Assembly (NCBI RefSeq): GCF_030378065.1
Contig: NZ_JAUCGJ010000008.1
Coordinates: 41,031-105,030 of the forward strand
DNA: 64,000 bases
Source of the DNA: Candidatus Venteria ishoeyi
GTDB taxonomy: Bacteria; Pseudomonadota; Gammaproteobacteria; Beggiatoales; Beggiatoaceae
Reading direction: 5' to 3'
Shown: one piece after another, positions 8,887-18,990 of the stretch
How positions within the stretch are numbered: the first letter of the stretch is position 1
Layout: each line of letters starts with the position of its first letter
Translations under genes and position numbers: made by a program
Notes under the pieces: model-generated
Database searches by the model: none
What the model was told of the DNA's origin: nothing
What the model saw: only the letters and a program-made list of their open reading frames with translations

Positions 8887-8952
8887 CCGACCTCCAGTCG
8901 GCACGGGCGGCTGAAAGCCACCCACTCCAGGGCTGGCAGAATGCCAGATGAA
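8887..8952. repeat. Row of three short hairpins
   Basis: Three consecutive inverted repeats: CCGAC/GTCGG, GGCT/AGCC and CTGGCA/TGCCAG (8933-8947). The 14-mer GGCGGCTGAAAGCC at 8906-8919 recurs at 10821-10834, linking this block to the palindromic cluster downstream of the next kinase. REP-like; function unknown. Confidence 0.5.
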
Positions 8953-9134
8953 CGGGTATGCTTTTCTGTGTTTTCCGCATATTCTGCGGCAAAAAATAAT
9001 CAGAGTCTAAATAGTTATCTTTAATACCGTTAGTTTTTCAGATTCTCCTATAGCATTCAAAACCTACAAAGCTTATTATGTAAGTAGGCTCCGAAAGGGG
9101 TATTTTATTTGCAATTATCAAAGAGAGCGATTGA

Positions 9135-10772
9135 ATGTCATTGGCTTTCAGACCCACTATTCTGCTGGTGGACGACAATAAAAACAACTTATTTACCTTA
9201 AGAACCTTACTGGAAGAACATATTAATAACCTTCATATTCTGGAGGCAGATTCTGGTCAGGAAGCTCTGCGGCTGATACTAGGTAATCCTGTGGATTTGA
9301 TTATTCTGGATATACAAATGCCAGATATGGATGGCTTTGAAACAGCGCAGCATATCCATTCCTGGAGCCAGACCAGTCATGTGCCTATTGTTTTTCTGAC
9401 AGCGGCTTATAAATCTGAAGAATTTCGCCAAAAAGGTTTTCAATCCGGGGCTGTTGATTATCTCACCAAACCTATCGATACCGCCCAACTCATTGGTCGC
9501 GTTAAAATCTATTTACGTTTTATAGAGCAAGAACACCTGCGTCTGACTGAGCTACAACATAAAAATACTGAATTAGAACAAGCGCATATTAAGCTGGAAA
9601 ATTTAAGCAAACAAAATGCACTGATTTTGGATTCTGCCGGAGAAGGTATTTGTGGCATAGATTTGCAAGGCAACACCACTTTTGTCAATCCCGCAGCGAC
9701 TCGAATGCTGGGGTTTAACTGTGAGGATATGATCAATAACAATCAACATGCTTTGATTCATCATAGCCATATCCAGGGAAAGCCTTACTTCAGCACCGAA
9801 TGCCAGATTTACCTGGCAATGCAAAACCAGCAAAGTTATCACGTTGATGATGAGGTCTTCTGGCGTAAAGATGGCAGCAGTTTTCCGGTTGAATACATGG
9901 TTATGCCGATGATACAAAATGACAATGTTGTTGGCGCGGTGATTACTTTTAAGGATATTACTGAGCGTAAAGAAGCTGAACAGACATTATGCAACGCTAA
10001 AAAAACGGCAGAAGAAGCAAACCAGGCTAAAAGCCAATTCATGGCCAATATGAGCCATGAATTACGCACACCGCTAAATGCAATTATTGGCTATAGCGAT
10101 ATGTTAATTGAAGATGTCAGCGAAGCCACAGAACTGGCTGGCAATGCAACAGAAGATTCACCTTATCTGGAAGATCTTGAGAAAATTCAAAATGCGGGTC
10201 AACATTTATTGGGGCTGATCGATGATGTGCTGGATATTTCTAAAATTGAAGCAGGGAAAGTTCCCGTATCCAATAGCCTATTCAGTATCCAGAGTTTGCT
10301 AAATGAAGTCTTCGAACTTGCCAAACCCTTGGCAAAAAATCACTGTAACAAATTCGATGTGTTTATTGATGACACATTGATAAGTATGTACAGCGACATC
10401 ACCAAAATTCGTCAGATATTACTTAATTTATTGAGTAATGCTTATAAGTTTACCGAGCAGGGAAAAATTACCGTCAATATACAGAAAGTCTTACAACAAG
10501 AAGAAAACTGGATCAGTTTTCAGATCAGTGATACGGGTATTGGCATGGATGAGGAGCAGGTCAATCGGATATTTCAAAGCTTTACCCAGGTCGATAATTC
10601 TGCCACGCGCAAGTATGGTGGTACTGGTCTGGGCTTGGCAATTGCCAAACATTTAACACAAATGCTGGAAGGGCAGATCACGGTAGAAAGTAAACTGAGA
10701 GAAGGCAGCACCTTCAGCGTCACCCTGCCTTTGCAGCAAACTGAAACACCTGAAACACCTGAAACAAAATAA
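9135..10772 (+). CDS. Response-regulator/histidine kinase (REC-PAS-HisKA-HATPase), cytoplasmic
   Basis: A 545-residue soluble sensor kinase. The N-terminal receiver domain (about 8-125) has the acidic pair LVDDN and the phospho-acceptor Asp in LDIQMPDMDG (about residue 58), with the conserved Lys in YLTKPID. A coiled coil and a PAS domain (about 155-275, ending ITFKDITERKEAE) follow. HisKA ([13 protein letters not shown], about residue 305) and an HATPase domain (NLLSNAYKF, DTGIGM, GGTGLGL) complete it. No membrane segment is seen. The C-terminus ends in a short ETP tandem repeat. It presumably receives phosphate from another kinase and signals onward. It is monocistronic between repeat regions. 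Confidence 0.88.
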   Translation: MSLAFRPTILLVDDNKNNLFTLRTLLEEHINNLHILEADSGQEALRLILGNPVDLIILDIQMPDMDGFETAQHIHSWSQTSHVPIVFLTAAYKSEEFRQKGFQSGAVDYLTKPIDTAQLIGRVKIYLRFIEQEHLRLTELQHKNTELEQAHIKLENLSKQNALILDSAGEGICGIDLQGNTTFVNPAATRMLGFNCEDMINNNQHALIHHSHIQGKPYFSTECQIYLAMQNQQSYHVDDEVFWRKDGSSFPVEYMVMPMIQNDNVVGAVITFKDITERKEAEQTLCNAKKTAEEANQAKSQFMANMSHELRTPLNAIIGYSDMLIEDVSEATELAGNATEDSPYLEDLEKIQNAGQHLLGLIDDVLDISKIEAGKVPVSNSLFSIQSLLNEVFELAKPLAKNHCNKFDVFIDDTLISMYSDITKIRQILLNLLSNAYKFTEQGKITVNIQKVLQQEENWISFQISDTGIGMDEEQVNRIFQSFTQVDNSATRKYGGTGLGLAIAKHLTQMLEGQITVESKLREGSTFSVTLPLQQTETPETPETK

Positions 10773-10786
10773 TAAATACTAAACAA

Positions 10787-11345
10787 CCACCCGCTAAAAG
10801 ACGGGTGGGTTAGAGCGTTTGGCGGCTGAAAGCCGAGATACAGGGTGGACAAGCCCTGTTGTTTAGCCCCAACGGGGCGCATTAATATAGCCAGGGGTAA
10901 CACCCCTGGAATTGTATCCGTGCCATTCACGCCCTAAAAGGGCAGATTAAAATATTGCAATCATTTTAACCTGCCCTTTCAGGGCATAAACGTGTCATTT
11001 TCTACCCTGGGGCGCTGCCCCACTGCCATTAACTTAAGACTTTTGGTTAAAAATTATTGCTTTATTCTCATTGGGTGAGCAAGTATATCCCTGAAAGGGA
11101 TAAACATACCAGCCTGGGGCAGCGCCCCAGGTAGGTTGTTTTGTTGAATTAGAGCCCTGGTATCATCACATTACACACCCAGGGCGTTGCCCTGGGCTGG
11201 TATATTATACCCCTTTGGGGCTGGCTGAATATTTTCTTAAGTTAATGGTAGTGGGGCGCTGCCCCAGGCTATATTAAAATACCCCTTTGGGGTGTTAGCG
11301 CTAAAACCCATATTTTAAGTTTTACCGTTAAACATCAGAGATAAA
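10787..11345. repeat. Dense cluster of palindromic repeats
   Basis: This gap between genes is built from many short inverted repeats. First is a terminator-like CCACCCG/CGGGTGG hairpin (10787-10808) just after the kinase stop. Then come CAGGGGT/ACCCCTG, GCCCT/AGGGC and several copies of a GGGGCGCTGCCCC palindrome. A long inverted pair of 34 bases, 31 matching, lies at 11006-11039 and 11235-11268, both containing the GGGGCGCTGCCCC core next to CATTAACTTAAGA. ACCCCTTTGGGGT units occur at both right-hand ends. No coding capacity was found. Confidence 0.75.
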
Positions 11346-11487
11346 TCTGTTCGCCTGAAAGGCGAAGGTTTTAACCTTGTGCATGGAAAATAAATAATAT
11401 AAGTGTTGGAAGAAGCTTAGGAGCTTAGCTCAAACTCAGGTTAAAAATAGCAATACAACTCCAACTATTTTAAGAAGGGAAATCAAC

Positions 11488-12474
11488 ATGAAAATTACAA
11501 CATACTTCAACGCGCTCTGTGCGTTCATGTTGCTTGCAACGACAACTGCGGTATCGGCTAAAACTACACTTAAAGTGGGCTACCTGCCAATCCTGGATCA
11601 TTTAACGCTGCTCGTCTCACACGTACAAGACAATAAAAACTTTCAACAGGTGGATATTAAACCCAAATTATTTAAATCCTGGGGTGCAATGACCGGAGCC
11701 TTAAAAGCCGAGGTGATTGATGCCGCATTTATTTTGTCACCGCTGGCTATGGATACTTTTAACAAAGGCTCCAATATTCGGGCTATTTTGCTGGCACACC
11801 GCGATGGCTCTGCGATCACCATAAAAAAAGGTGCGAATATCCACTCCGCAGCGGACTTAAAAGGTAAAAAAGTTGCTATTCCATACCGGATTTCCACGCA
11901 TACCGCCTTACTGAATCAATATCTAAGCAATGACGGTTTATCTTTAAAGGATATTAAAACCCGCATTATTGCGCCGCCTGATATGATTAAAGCCATGCAT
12001 ATTGGTGTTATCGATGCTTTTATTGTTGCTGAGCCTTTTGGCACTAAAGCGCAAAACCAGGGGCTGGGAGAAATCATGAAACTGACTAAAGATATTGTGC
12101 CCAATCATGTGGAATGTATTGTCGTGGTGCGTGAAGAAGTATTGCAGCAATCCCCGGCAGCCGTGGAAGAGTGGGTGGCAAGCCTGATCCGTGCAGGACA
12201 GTTTATCGACCAGGACAAACTGGAAAATGGCTCCAAAGCCGTGGCGCAAATGACGGCTAAAAAATACTGGCCATATAATAAAAAAGATATTATCAGTGGT
12301 TTACAAAACCCCAGTGATCGTATTTCTTTCAGTGATCTCAAGCCTGATAAAGCAGATTTTCAAACCATCGTTGATATTTCCATTGACAGTAATATTCTTG
12401 ATAAAGTTGATCTCAACCGGTTTATTGAACCCAGGTTTTATCAAAAAGCAGTTACCGCAGAATCAGCAAATTAA
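11488..12474 (+). CDS. Periplasmic NMT1/NrtA-like substrate-binding protein
   Basis: A 328-residue ABC-type substrate-binding protein of the NMT1/THI5, SsuA and NrtA fold. It has a cleavable signal peptide (about residues 1-24, ending VSA). The mature start KTTLKVGYLPILDHLTLLV, followed by FKSWGAMTGALKAEVIDAAF, is typical of nitrate/sulfonate/bicarbonate-binding members. Ligand is not predictable by eye. AAGGGA precedes the start. No permease or ATPase gene is adjacent. Instead a large membrane-bound hybrid kinase follows 147 bases downstream on the same strand, so it may act as a ligand-presenting partner for that kinase rather than as a transporter component. That is inference from context. 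Confidence 0.82.
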   Translation: MKITTYFNALCAFMLLATTTAVSAKTTLKVGYLPILDHLTLLVSHVQDNKNFQQVDIKPKLFKSWGAMTGALKAEVIDAAFILSPLAMDTFNKGSNIRAILLAHRDGSAITIKKGANIHSAADLKGKKVAIPYRISTHTALLNQYLSNDGLSLKDIKTRIIAPPDMIKAMHIGVIDAFIVAEPFGTKAQNQGLGEIMKLTKDIVPNHVECIVVVREEVLQQSPAAVEEWVASLIRAGQFIDQDKLENGSKAVAQMTAKKYWPYNKKDIISGLQNPSDRISFSDLKPDKADFQTIVDISIDSNILDKVDLNRFIEPRFYQKAVTAESAN

Positions 12475-12498
12475 TCTGAGTTCAATTTAGGCTTCATT

Positions 12499-12515
12499 CA
12501 TCGCTTAATGCGATG
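12499..12515 (+). terminator. Short hairpin after binding-protein gene
   Basis: CATCGC-TTAAT-GCGATG forms a six-base-pair hairpin 25 bases after the stop codon, extended imperfectly by flanking GCTT/AAGC. No T run follows, so it may reduce rather than end transcription, or simply protect the messenger 3' end. Confidence 0.35.
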
Positions 12516-12538
12516 AAAGCCGCCAAAATCTCACGCTA

Positions 12539-12592
12539 TTTATTGATAGTACACGCTAGATTTAAGTATTTTTGGATAAAAAATCTTATTTC
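12539..12592 (+). repeat. Dispersed intergenic repeat family A, copy 2
   Basis: The block TTATTGATAGTACACGCTAG, then TTTAAGTATTTTTGGATAAA, matches copies at 3251-3303 and 53074-53121. It lies 29 bases upstream of a kinase gene, so it overlaps the probable promoter or leader of that gene. Confidence 0.6.
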
Positions 12593-12620
12593 AAATTTAC
12601 CTTAAACTAAGGAAATAATC

Positions 12621-15600
12621 ATGCGAATTCAAACCAAGCTCTCTTTCAGCGCGGTGGCTGCTACCGTATGTCTGGTAATCATTGGCGCGCTCGGTTTTTT
12701 TTATATCCAAGACATTGCCAAATTGTCACATAAACTGGTCAATGAACAAGCAGAGCCGATTGTGCAGGCCAATGAACTGGAAAAAGCCACCTGGGAAATC
12801 TGGTCGCGCCTAATTGTGCATACCAGCACCTCAGATTTTGAGCTCATGCAAAATCTGGAAATGGAAATCAAAGAACTTGAAGGAATAAGTAAAATCCAGC
12901 TTGAACAGGTCAGCGCCAATTATGCCAACACCGGATTGCCGCAAGCCTTAATGGAATTTCAAGAAAATTGGCAGAGATTCCAGGAAAAATATGCAGAAGT
13001 ACTGCAACTGAGCCAGGAATTCAGTAAAAGTGACGGACAAAACCTGCTGCTTGGGCCGGGGCGTGAATTATTCAATCAGGCACTCAGCAACTTACGGGAA
13101 GAGGTGAATCTGCATCGCCAGGAAATGGAGCATTTGCGCAAACAAGCCTCCACCACCCGCCTCCAGGCTGGCTGGATTGTCAGCGGCATTACCGTATTAG
13201 TTGGCACTGCGCTGTTGATTATGTTATTAGGCATGGGACGCAGTATCAGCCGTCCACTGGAAACTGCGCTGAAAACCGCCAATCAGATTGCAGAAGGCGA
13301 TCTGACTGCGCGCGCCGCCATGCATACCCGACGAGATGAAATTGGTACACTGCTTAATGCTATGAACGACATGGCTGAGCGCCTGCAACTGACCATCTCG
13401 GAACTGAGCAAAGTATTTGGACGTTTTTCCCAGGGTAATATGAATGCGCGCATCAAAACGGATTTCCCCGGTGATTTTGCCAAAATTAAAAGCGCCACCA
13501 ATGAAATGGCAGACAATCTGCAAACGTTGATCATTGAAACCCGGCAGGCATTTGGACAATTGGCTGGCGGTAACATGGCGGTACGTATTGAGCATGAATT
13601 TCCAGGGGACTTTACTGATATTAAACAAGCCTCCAACGAAATGGCGGAAGAACTGCAAGGCGTGATCAGTGAAACCAGCCGGGTGCTGGATCACTTGTCA
13701 CAAGGCAATATGGATATCAAGGTGGAGCGGGAGTTTGCCGGGGACTTTGGCGAGATTAAAAATGCCCTGGATGACACCGCATCCAAACTTAGCCAGACCA
13801 CTAAAGAAAATGATCGGCAATCCTGGCTGAAAAGTGGACAAACACAGTTAAATGAGTCGATTAGCGGCGAACAAAACCTGATTCATTTAGCCGAAAATAT
13901 TATCAACTTTCTGGTGCCTTACTTAGACGCACAGGTTGGTGCGGTTTATTTACAGGAAACGAGTGAAGATAAAACCGATGTTTTGAAAATGATTGCCAGT
14001 CACGCTTACGTGTGGCGTAAAAGTGGCGAGCATATGTTTCATCTTGGAGAAGGTCTGGTCGGTCAAGCCGGATTAGAGCGCAAGCTGTTTGTGATTACCC
14101 ACGCCCCTGATAATTATATTGCCGTGCGCTCCGGTCTTGGTAAATCCAGCGCCAAAGAAATTCTGGTTGCACCTTTTCTTTATGAAGGCCAATTAAAAGG
14201 GGTGATAGAAATCGCTTCATTTGAAGCCTTCACTGAACTGCAACTGGAATTTTTCAAACAAATTCTGCCTAATATTGCCATTGCCATTAATACGGCAGAA
14301 TCCCGTATGCAAATGCAGGCGTTGTTGGAAAAAACCCAGATTCAAACCAATCAACTACAACAACAGACTGTCGCGCTGGAGCAGCAACAGGCTGACTTGC
14401 AGAAGGCCAACGGAGATTTACAGGCACAACAAGAAGAACTGCATCAGGCTAATGAAGAATTACAATCACAAACCGAAGAATTACAGACCCAACAGGAAGA
14501 ACTACGCCAATCCAACGAAGAGCTGGAAGAACGCACCCACGAACTGGAACAACAACGCAGCGCCATTCGTAAACAAAATGACAAGTTGGAAAAAGCACGC
14601 ACGGCAATTGAGACTAAAGCTGAAGAACTGGCGCTGGCAAGTAAGTACAAGTCTGAGTTTCTCGCCAATATGTCGCATGAGTTGCGTACACCACTGAACA
14701 GTCTGTTAATCCTGGCGCAAATGCTGGCAAATAACAAAGACAGTAATTTAACTGAAAAACAAGTGGAATGCGCCAATACCATCCACAGTTCTGGTTCTGA
14801 CTTACTGACTTTGATTAATGAGATTCTGGATCTGTCTAAAATTGAAGCTGGACGTATTGAATTACACGTAGAAACAGTACAGTTAGGTGATTTTGCAGCC
14901 TCACTGGAACAAAAATTCCGTCATGTTGCAGATGACAAGGCATTGGGTTTTGAAATCCGTCAGGCAGATAATCTCCCCCCCCACATCATGACAGATGCAC
15001 AACGCCTGCAACAAATCATCAATAATCTTTTGTCTAACGCATTCAAATTCACCCGGCAAGGCAGCGTAATTATGAGCATGCACCAGCCGGATGCTAATGA
15101 TGATTTATCGGGATGTACGCTGACACCACAACAAAGTATTGCTTTCAGTGTGACGGATAATGGTATTGGCATTTCGCCGGAAAAACAAAAAATCATTTTC
15201 GAGCCATTTCATCAGGCTGATGGCTCTACCAGTCGCAACTTTGGCGGTACGGGTCTGGGTTTATCAATTGCCCGCCAACTGGTTGAATTAATGGGGGGTA
15301 AATTCCACCTGCACAGTGAAGAAAATGAAGGTGCCTGCTTTACGATATATCTGCCCTTAAAACTGAATGCAAAACTGCTTGCACCTGACAATCAACCAGC
15401 CACTACGCAAGCAATACCTAACTTATCTGCTGATGCGTCTATCTCAACGGTATCGGCTGCCAAACCTGCCTCCCCTCCTGAGCCAGTGGCACTTGAGACA
15501 AGAGATAATGAAACTAAAATGGCAATACCTGAAATTCAGGATGATAGAGACAAGCTGGGGGAAGATGACAAATCACTGCTGATTATTGAAGATGATCCCA

Positions 15601-16739
15601 AGTTTGCCAAAATCCTTTTAGATCTGGCGCGAGAGCAAGGCTTTAAGTGTCTGGTAGCCTTAGATGGCGGCGAAGGCCTGCAACTGGCTGAAAGTCAACA
15701 ACCCAGTGCAGTTATTCTGGATGTGGCACTGCCACAGGTGGACGGTTGGACAGTGATGGAACGCATCAAACTAAATCCCGAAACCCGGCATATTCCCGTG
15801 CATTTTGTATCCGGTTCAGATCAACAACGGGATGCACGACGCATGGGTGCTATCGGTTACTCCCTGAAACCTGTCAGCATGACGGAAATGGGCGAAGCCT
15901 TTCAGAAGATAGAGCACTTTATTAGCAAATCCGCCAAACACCTGCTTATCATCAGTGATAATGAGCAGCACCGGCAAGCCATATTACAAACTGTGGATAG
16001 TGATGATATTATTATTGAACATGCCAATGACAGTGATGAGGCCTTGCAGCATTTACAGCAGCAGGATTATGACAGCCTCATTCTGGATATCAGCAATAAA
16101 AAATTAGCCGGTCTCGAACTGCTGGAAAACCTGAGCAAAAATGAAAAACTGGCACAACTCCCCGTTATTATCTATAGTACTGACAGCTTAAATGAAGTCG
16201 AAAAAACACGCCTGGAAGAGATTGCCGAGCACCTCACCGTAAAAACTGCGCATTCTCCAGAGCGGCTACTGGATGAAGTGACTTTATTCCTGCATCAGGT
16301 TGAGTCACAACTCCCCCAGAGTCAGCGCCAAATGCTGCGCAATATCCATGATAAAGAGTCGATTTTCACCAGTAAAAAGGTGTTAATGGTCGATGATGAC
16401 ATGCGCAATGTGTTTGCCCTGGCAACCGTGCTGGAACAAAAAGGCATGCAGGCTTTAGCAGCAAGCAATGGCATTGAAGCCCTGGAAAAACTGGAAAAAA
16501 ATTCAGATATTGATATTATCCTGATGGATATTATGATGCCGGAAATGGATGGCTACAAAGCCATGCAGGAAATCCGCAAACAAACAAAGTTTCGTAAACT
16601 GCCGATCATTGCGCTGACGGCAAAAGCCATGAAAGGGGATCGCGCTAAATGTATTGAAGCGGGTGCCAGTGATTACCTGACCAAACCGATTGACTCAACA
16701 AAATTATTATCACTGATGCGCGTCTGGTTATATCAATAA
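12621..16739 (+). CDS. Large membrane hybrid histidine kinase (HAMP array, GAF, coiled coil, HisKA, HATPase, three REC)
   Basis: A 1372-residue hybrid kinase. Two membrane helices (about 8-28 and 188-207) bracket a helical periplasmic sensor domain. Inside the cell are a HAMP domain and three further HAMP-like repeats, each with a variant of GNM..I..EFPGDF..I (about 208-395). Then come a GAF domain (about 415-560), a glutamine/glutamate-rich coiled coil (about 565-670) and HisKA ([13 protein letters not shown], about 690). HATPase follows (NLLSNAFKF, DNGIGIS, GGTGLGL), and three receivers at about 985-1100, 1108-1225 and 1253-1370. The first has LDVALP and the third LMDIMMPEMDG; the middle one is divergent (LILDIS) and may not be phosphorylated. 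AAGGAA precedes the start. The upstream binding protein may deliver its ligand. Confidence 0.9.
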   Translation: MRIQTKLSFSAVAATVCLVIIGALGFFYIQDIAKLSHKLVNEQAEPIVQANELEKATWEIWSRLIVHTSTSDFELMQNLEMEIKELEGISKIQLEQVSANYANTGLPQALMEFQENWQRFQEKYAEVLQLSQEFSKSDGQNLLLGPGRELFNQALSNLREEVNLHRQEMEHLRKQASTTRLQAGWIVSGITVLVGTALLIMLLGMGRSISRPLETALKTANQIAEGDLTARAAMHTRRDEIGTLLNAMNDMAERLQLTISELSKVFGRFSQGNMNARIKTDFPGDFAKIKSATNEMADNLQTLIIETRQAFGQLAGGNMAVRIEHEFPGDFTDIKQASNEMAEELQGVISETSRVLDHLSQGNMDIKVEREFAGDFGEIKNALDDTASKLSQTTKENDRQSWLKSGQTQLNESISGEQNLIHLAENIINFLVPYLDAQVGAVYLQETSEDKTDVLKMIASHAYVWRKSGEHMFHLGEGLVGQAGLERKLFVITHAPDNYIAVRSGLGKSSAKEILVAPFLYEGQLKGVIEIASFEAFTELQLEFFKQILPNIAIAINTAESRMQMQALLEKTQIQTNQLQQQTVALEQQQADLQKANGDLQAQQEELHQANEELQSQTEELQTQQEELRQSNEELEERTHELEQQRSAIRKQNDKLEKARTAIETKAEELALASKYKSEFLANMSHELRTPLNSLLILAQMLANNKDSNLTEKQVECANTIHSSGSDLLTLINEILDLSKIEAGRIELHVETVQLGDFAASLEQKFRHVADDKALGFEIRQADNLPPHIMTDAQRLQQIINNLLSNAFKFTRQGSVIMSMHQPDANDDLSGCTLTPQQSIAFSVTDNGIGISPEKQKIIFEPFHQADGSTSRNFGGTGLGLSIARQLVELMGGKFHLHSEENEGACFTIYLPLKLNAKLLAPDNQPATTQAIPNLSADASISTVSAAKPASPPEPVALETRDNETKMAIPEIQDDRDKLGEDDKSLLIIEDDPKFAKILLDLAREQGFKCLVALDGGEGLQLAESQQPSAVILDVALPQVDGWTVMERIKLNPETRHIPVHFVSGSDQQRDARRMGAIGYSLKPVSMTEMGEAFQKIEHFISKSAKHLLIISDNEQHRQAILQTVDSDDIIIEHANDSDEALQHLQQQDYDSLILDISNKKLAGLELLENLSKNEKLAQLPVIIYSTDSLNEVEKTRLEEIAEHLTVKTAHSPERLLDEVTLFLHQVESQLPQSQRQMLRNIHDKESIFTSKKVLMVDDDMRNVFALATVLEQKGMQALAASNGIEALEKLEKNSDIDIILMDIMMPEMDGYKAMQEIRKQTKFRKLPIIALTAKAMKGDRAKCIEAGASDYLTKPIDSTKLLSLMRVWLYQ

Positions 16740-16881
16740 GACCAGCTATGGTTTGGTCATAAAAATAGCTTCATAGATAACATCCATTTAATATACGCTA
16801 AACATCTGAAGACTATTTACCTGAAAAGCGGTAGAAAATAATATTTACAACCGCTAAAAACGACTTGAGAAAATACAGCCC

Positions 16882-18990
16882 ATGAGTCAATTAGCCATTA
16901 TTTGTGTAGATGATGAAGCTATCATCCTGGATGCCTTAGAGTTAGAGCTTGAAAAAGCCATTACCGAAGACTGCCTGATTGAAATGGCAGAAAGTGCAGA
17001 AGAAGCATTTGAGCTGATCCAGAACCTGAGTTGCCAACACTACGAAATTGCCGTCGTCATTTCTGACTACATCATGCCCAAGCTTAAGGGGGATGCTTTC
17101 TTGGCCCAAGTGCATGAACGCCTGCCCCATACCATTAATATTCTATTAACCGGGCAGGCAGATACTGACGCCATTGGTAACGCAGTCAACCAGGCCAATT
17201 TATTTCGTTATATCAGTAAACCCTGGAATCCGGAAGCCCTGCACCAAACAATATGTGATGCGCTGCAACACTATCAATACCAGAGAAATAAACGGGTGCA
17301 GGAACTGAAATTAAAACACCTGGATCGCTTAAAAGATGAGTTTTTAGCCAATGTCAGCCATGAGTTGCTTACCCCCTTAAACGGCATTATCAGTTTGAGC
17401 CGATATCTGCTCAATGATCGCCATAACAACTTATTAGCCGCACAACTGGAAATGCTGGAGATCATGAGCAGCAGCAGCCAACGCCTGCAAACGCTGGTTA
17501 AAGATTTACTGGACTTTTCCCGCCTTAAACGCGGCAATATTGAATTAAACCGGCAAGGCTTATCCTTGTACGATTATGTGGAAGTTACACTAAGCCAGTT
17601 AAAGCCCTTGTTGAGAGATAAAGATATCCGCCTGGATAATCAGGTGCCTGAAAATCTGCCACAACTGTATGCTGACAGTAACCGCCTGCAACAAATTCTG
17701 CATTATTTATTAAATAACGCAATTAAGTTCACCCATGCTGGACACGTTCAAGTCTCTGCACGTCTGGTGCGTTATGTGATGGATTTTGAAAATATCAATG
17801 TCTTTGATCCCAGTGCATTGCAAGATCTCAATTTTGAGCAACAAGATTTAGAGCCTTTGCTGCAAGATCCCACGCAAAAATCTCAAATTTTTATTGCGGT
17901 AACAGTCAGTGATACTGGCATTGGTATTCCCAAAGAAAAGATTTCTGGTATTTTTAATGATTTTGAACAGATTGATGGCTCACGTACCCGCATGTACGAA
18001 GGTTCCGGCTTAGGTTTAAGTTTGACGCTCAAACTACTTGAATTACAGGGTGGTGAAATATTTGTTGCATCAGAACTGGGTAAGGGGTCGCAATTTAGTT
18101 TTATCCTGCCACTGGCAGGTACGCAAAGCCAAAACATAACACCAAAACCCAGCCAATCACAGCCACCAAGCACATTCGCACTGAGCAATAGGGTCTCAAC
18201 ACCCACCTCTGAATTAGCTGCTAAAATACAGAATAATCGCAATATACAAATCCTGCTGATAGATGATGAACCTGTTTCTTTAGCCTTATTAAGCAATTAT
18301 TTAGAGTCAGAAGCTTATCAAGTCAGTACGGCAAGCTCCGGTATGGAAGCGTTGCATTATTTAGCCATGAGTGAAACACTGCCGGATATGGTATTGCTTG
18401 ATATTATGATGCCGCAAATGAACGGTTATGATGTTTGTCTGAAAATCCGTGAATCCTGGTCTTTACAGGAACTACCTGTATTATTTCTCACTGCCAAAGC
18501 CAGTGCCGATGATCTGGTAACCGGCTTAAAAATCGGCGCTAATGACTACTTAATCAAACCCATACAACCAGCAGCGTTATTAGCCTGTATCCAAACCCAT
18601 CTGCAACTGAAATACTTAAATGATCACAAAAATTTATCCACTCTGGCCTTTCAGCAAAGTCCTTACGCCAGTATCGTAGTCAATGAAAAAATACAAATCA
18701 TTGATGCCAATCCTGCATTTATAAAAATGTTTGGTTATGATAAACAGGAATTAATCGGGCACAATCCCGCTTTGCTCAGTTCAGGACAACAAAAACAAGA
18801 TTTTTATCAAAACTTCTGGACAGAATTACAAGAAACCGGCAACTGGTGTGGCGAGCAGATCAACCGCTGTAAAGATAACAGCCTGCGCCGGATCAAATTG
18901 CAGGTTCAGCGTACACAAGAACAACACAAAACCTATTATATCGGTTATTATCAAACGCTCGAACACGATGAAGAATTAAATCATGAATAA
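16882..18990 (+). CDS. Cytoplasmic hybrid kinase (REC-HisKA-HATPase-REC-PAS)
   Basis: A 702-residue soluble protein. The first receiver (about 4-125) is of the RpfG-like type, with CVDDEA, the acceptor in ISDYIMPKLKG, and YISKPW. HisKA is FLANVSHELLTPLNG (about 150-165), with a Leu replacing the usual Arg of the H box. The HATPase domain (about 265-410) has LLNNAIKF, DTGIGIP and a GSGLGLSL box. It contains an insertion of about 30 residues rich in Asp, Gln and Leu. A second receiver (about 455-570) has the acceptor in LLDIMMPQMNG, and a C-terminal PAS domain (about 585-690) ends the protein. It lies 142 bases after the large membrane kinase on the same strand, and its last eight bases overlap the BatD-like gene. 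Confidence 0.88.
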   Translation: MSQLAIICVDDEAIILDALELELEKAITEDCLIEMAESAEEAFELIQNLSCQHYEIAVVISDYIMPKLKGDAFLAQVHERLPHTINILLTGQADTDAIGNAVNQANLFRYISKPWNPEALHQTICDALQHYQYQRNKRVQELKLKHLDRLKDEFLANVSHELLTPLNGIISLSRYLLNDRHNNLLAAQLEMLEIMSSSSQRLQTLVKDLLDFSRLKRGNIELNRQGLSLYDYVEVTLSQLKPLLRDKDIRLDNQVPENLPQLYADSNRLQQILHYLLNNAIKFTHAGHVQVSARLVRYVMDFENINVFDPSALQDLNFEQQDLEPLLQDPTQKSQIFIAVTVSDTGIGIPKEKISGIFNDFEQIDGSRTRMYEGSGLGLSLTLKLLELQGGEIFVASELGKGSQFSFILPLAGTQSQNITPKPSQSQPPSTFALSNRVSTPTSELAAKIQNNRNIQILLIDDEPVSLALLSNYLESEAYQVSTASSGMEALHYLAMSETLPDMVLLDIMMPQMNGYDVCLKIRESWSLQELPVLFLTAKASADDLVTGLKIGANDYLIKPIQPAALLACIQTHLQLKYLNDHKNLSTLAFQQSPYASIVVNEKIQIIDANPAFIKMFGYDKQELIGHNPALLSSGQQKQDFYQNFWTELQETGNWCGEQINRCKDNSLRRIKLQVQRTQEQHKTYYIGYYQTLEHDEELNHE

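Noticed and set aside
10787..11345. Palindromic block as a CRISPR array or an origin of replication
   Set aside because: Repeat units are unequal and irregularly spaced, with no DnaA-box series, no replication genes and no cas genes.
12539..12592. Family A repeat as a sigma-70 promoter
   Set aside because: TTGATA is a fair -35 box, but no convincing -10 box at the right distance is shared by all copies, so I keep it as a repeat only.
13227..13694. 155-residue minus-strand frame inside the large kinase
   Set aside because: Antisense shadow of the HAMP repeats; its internal repetition mirrors those repeats.
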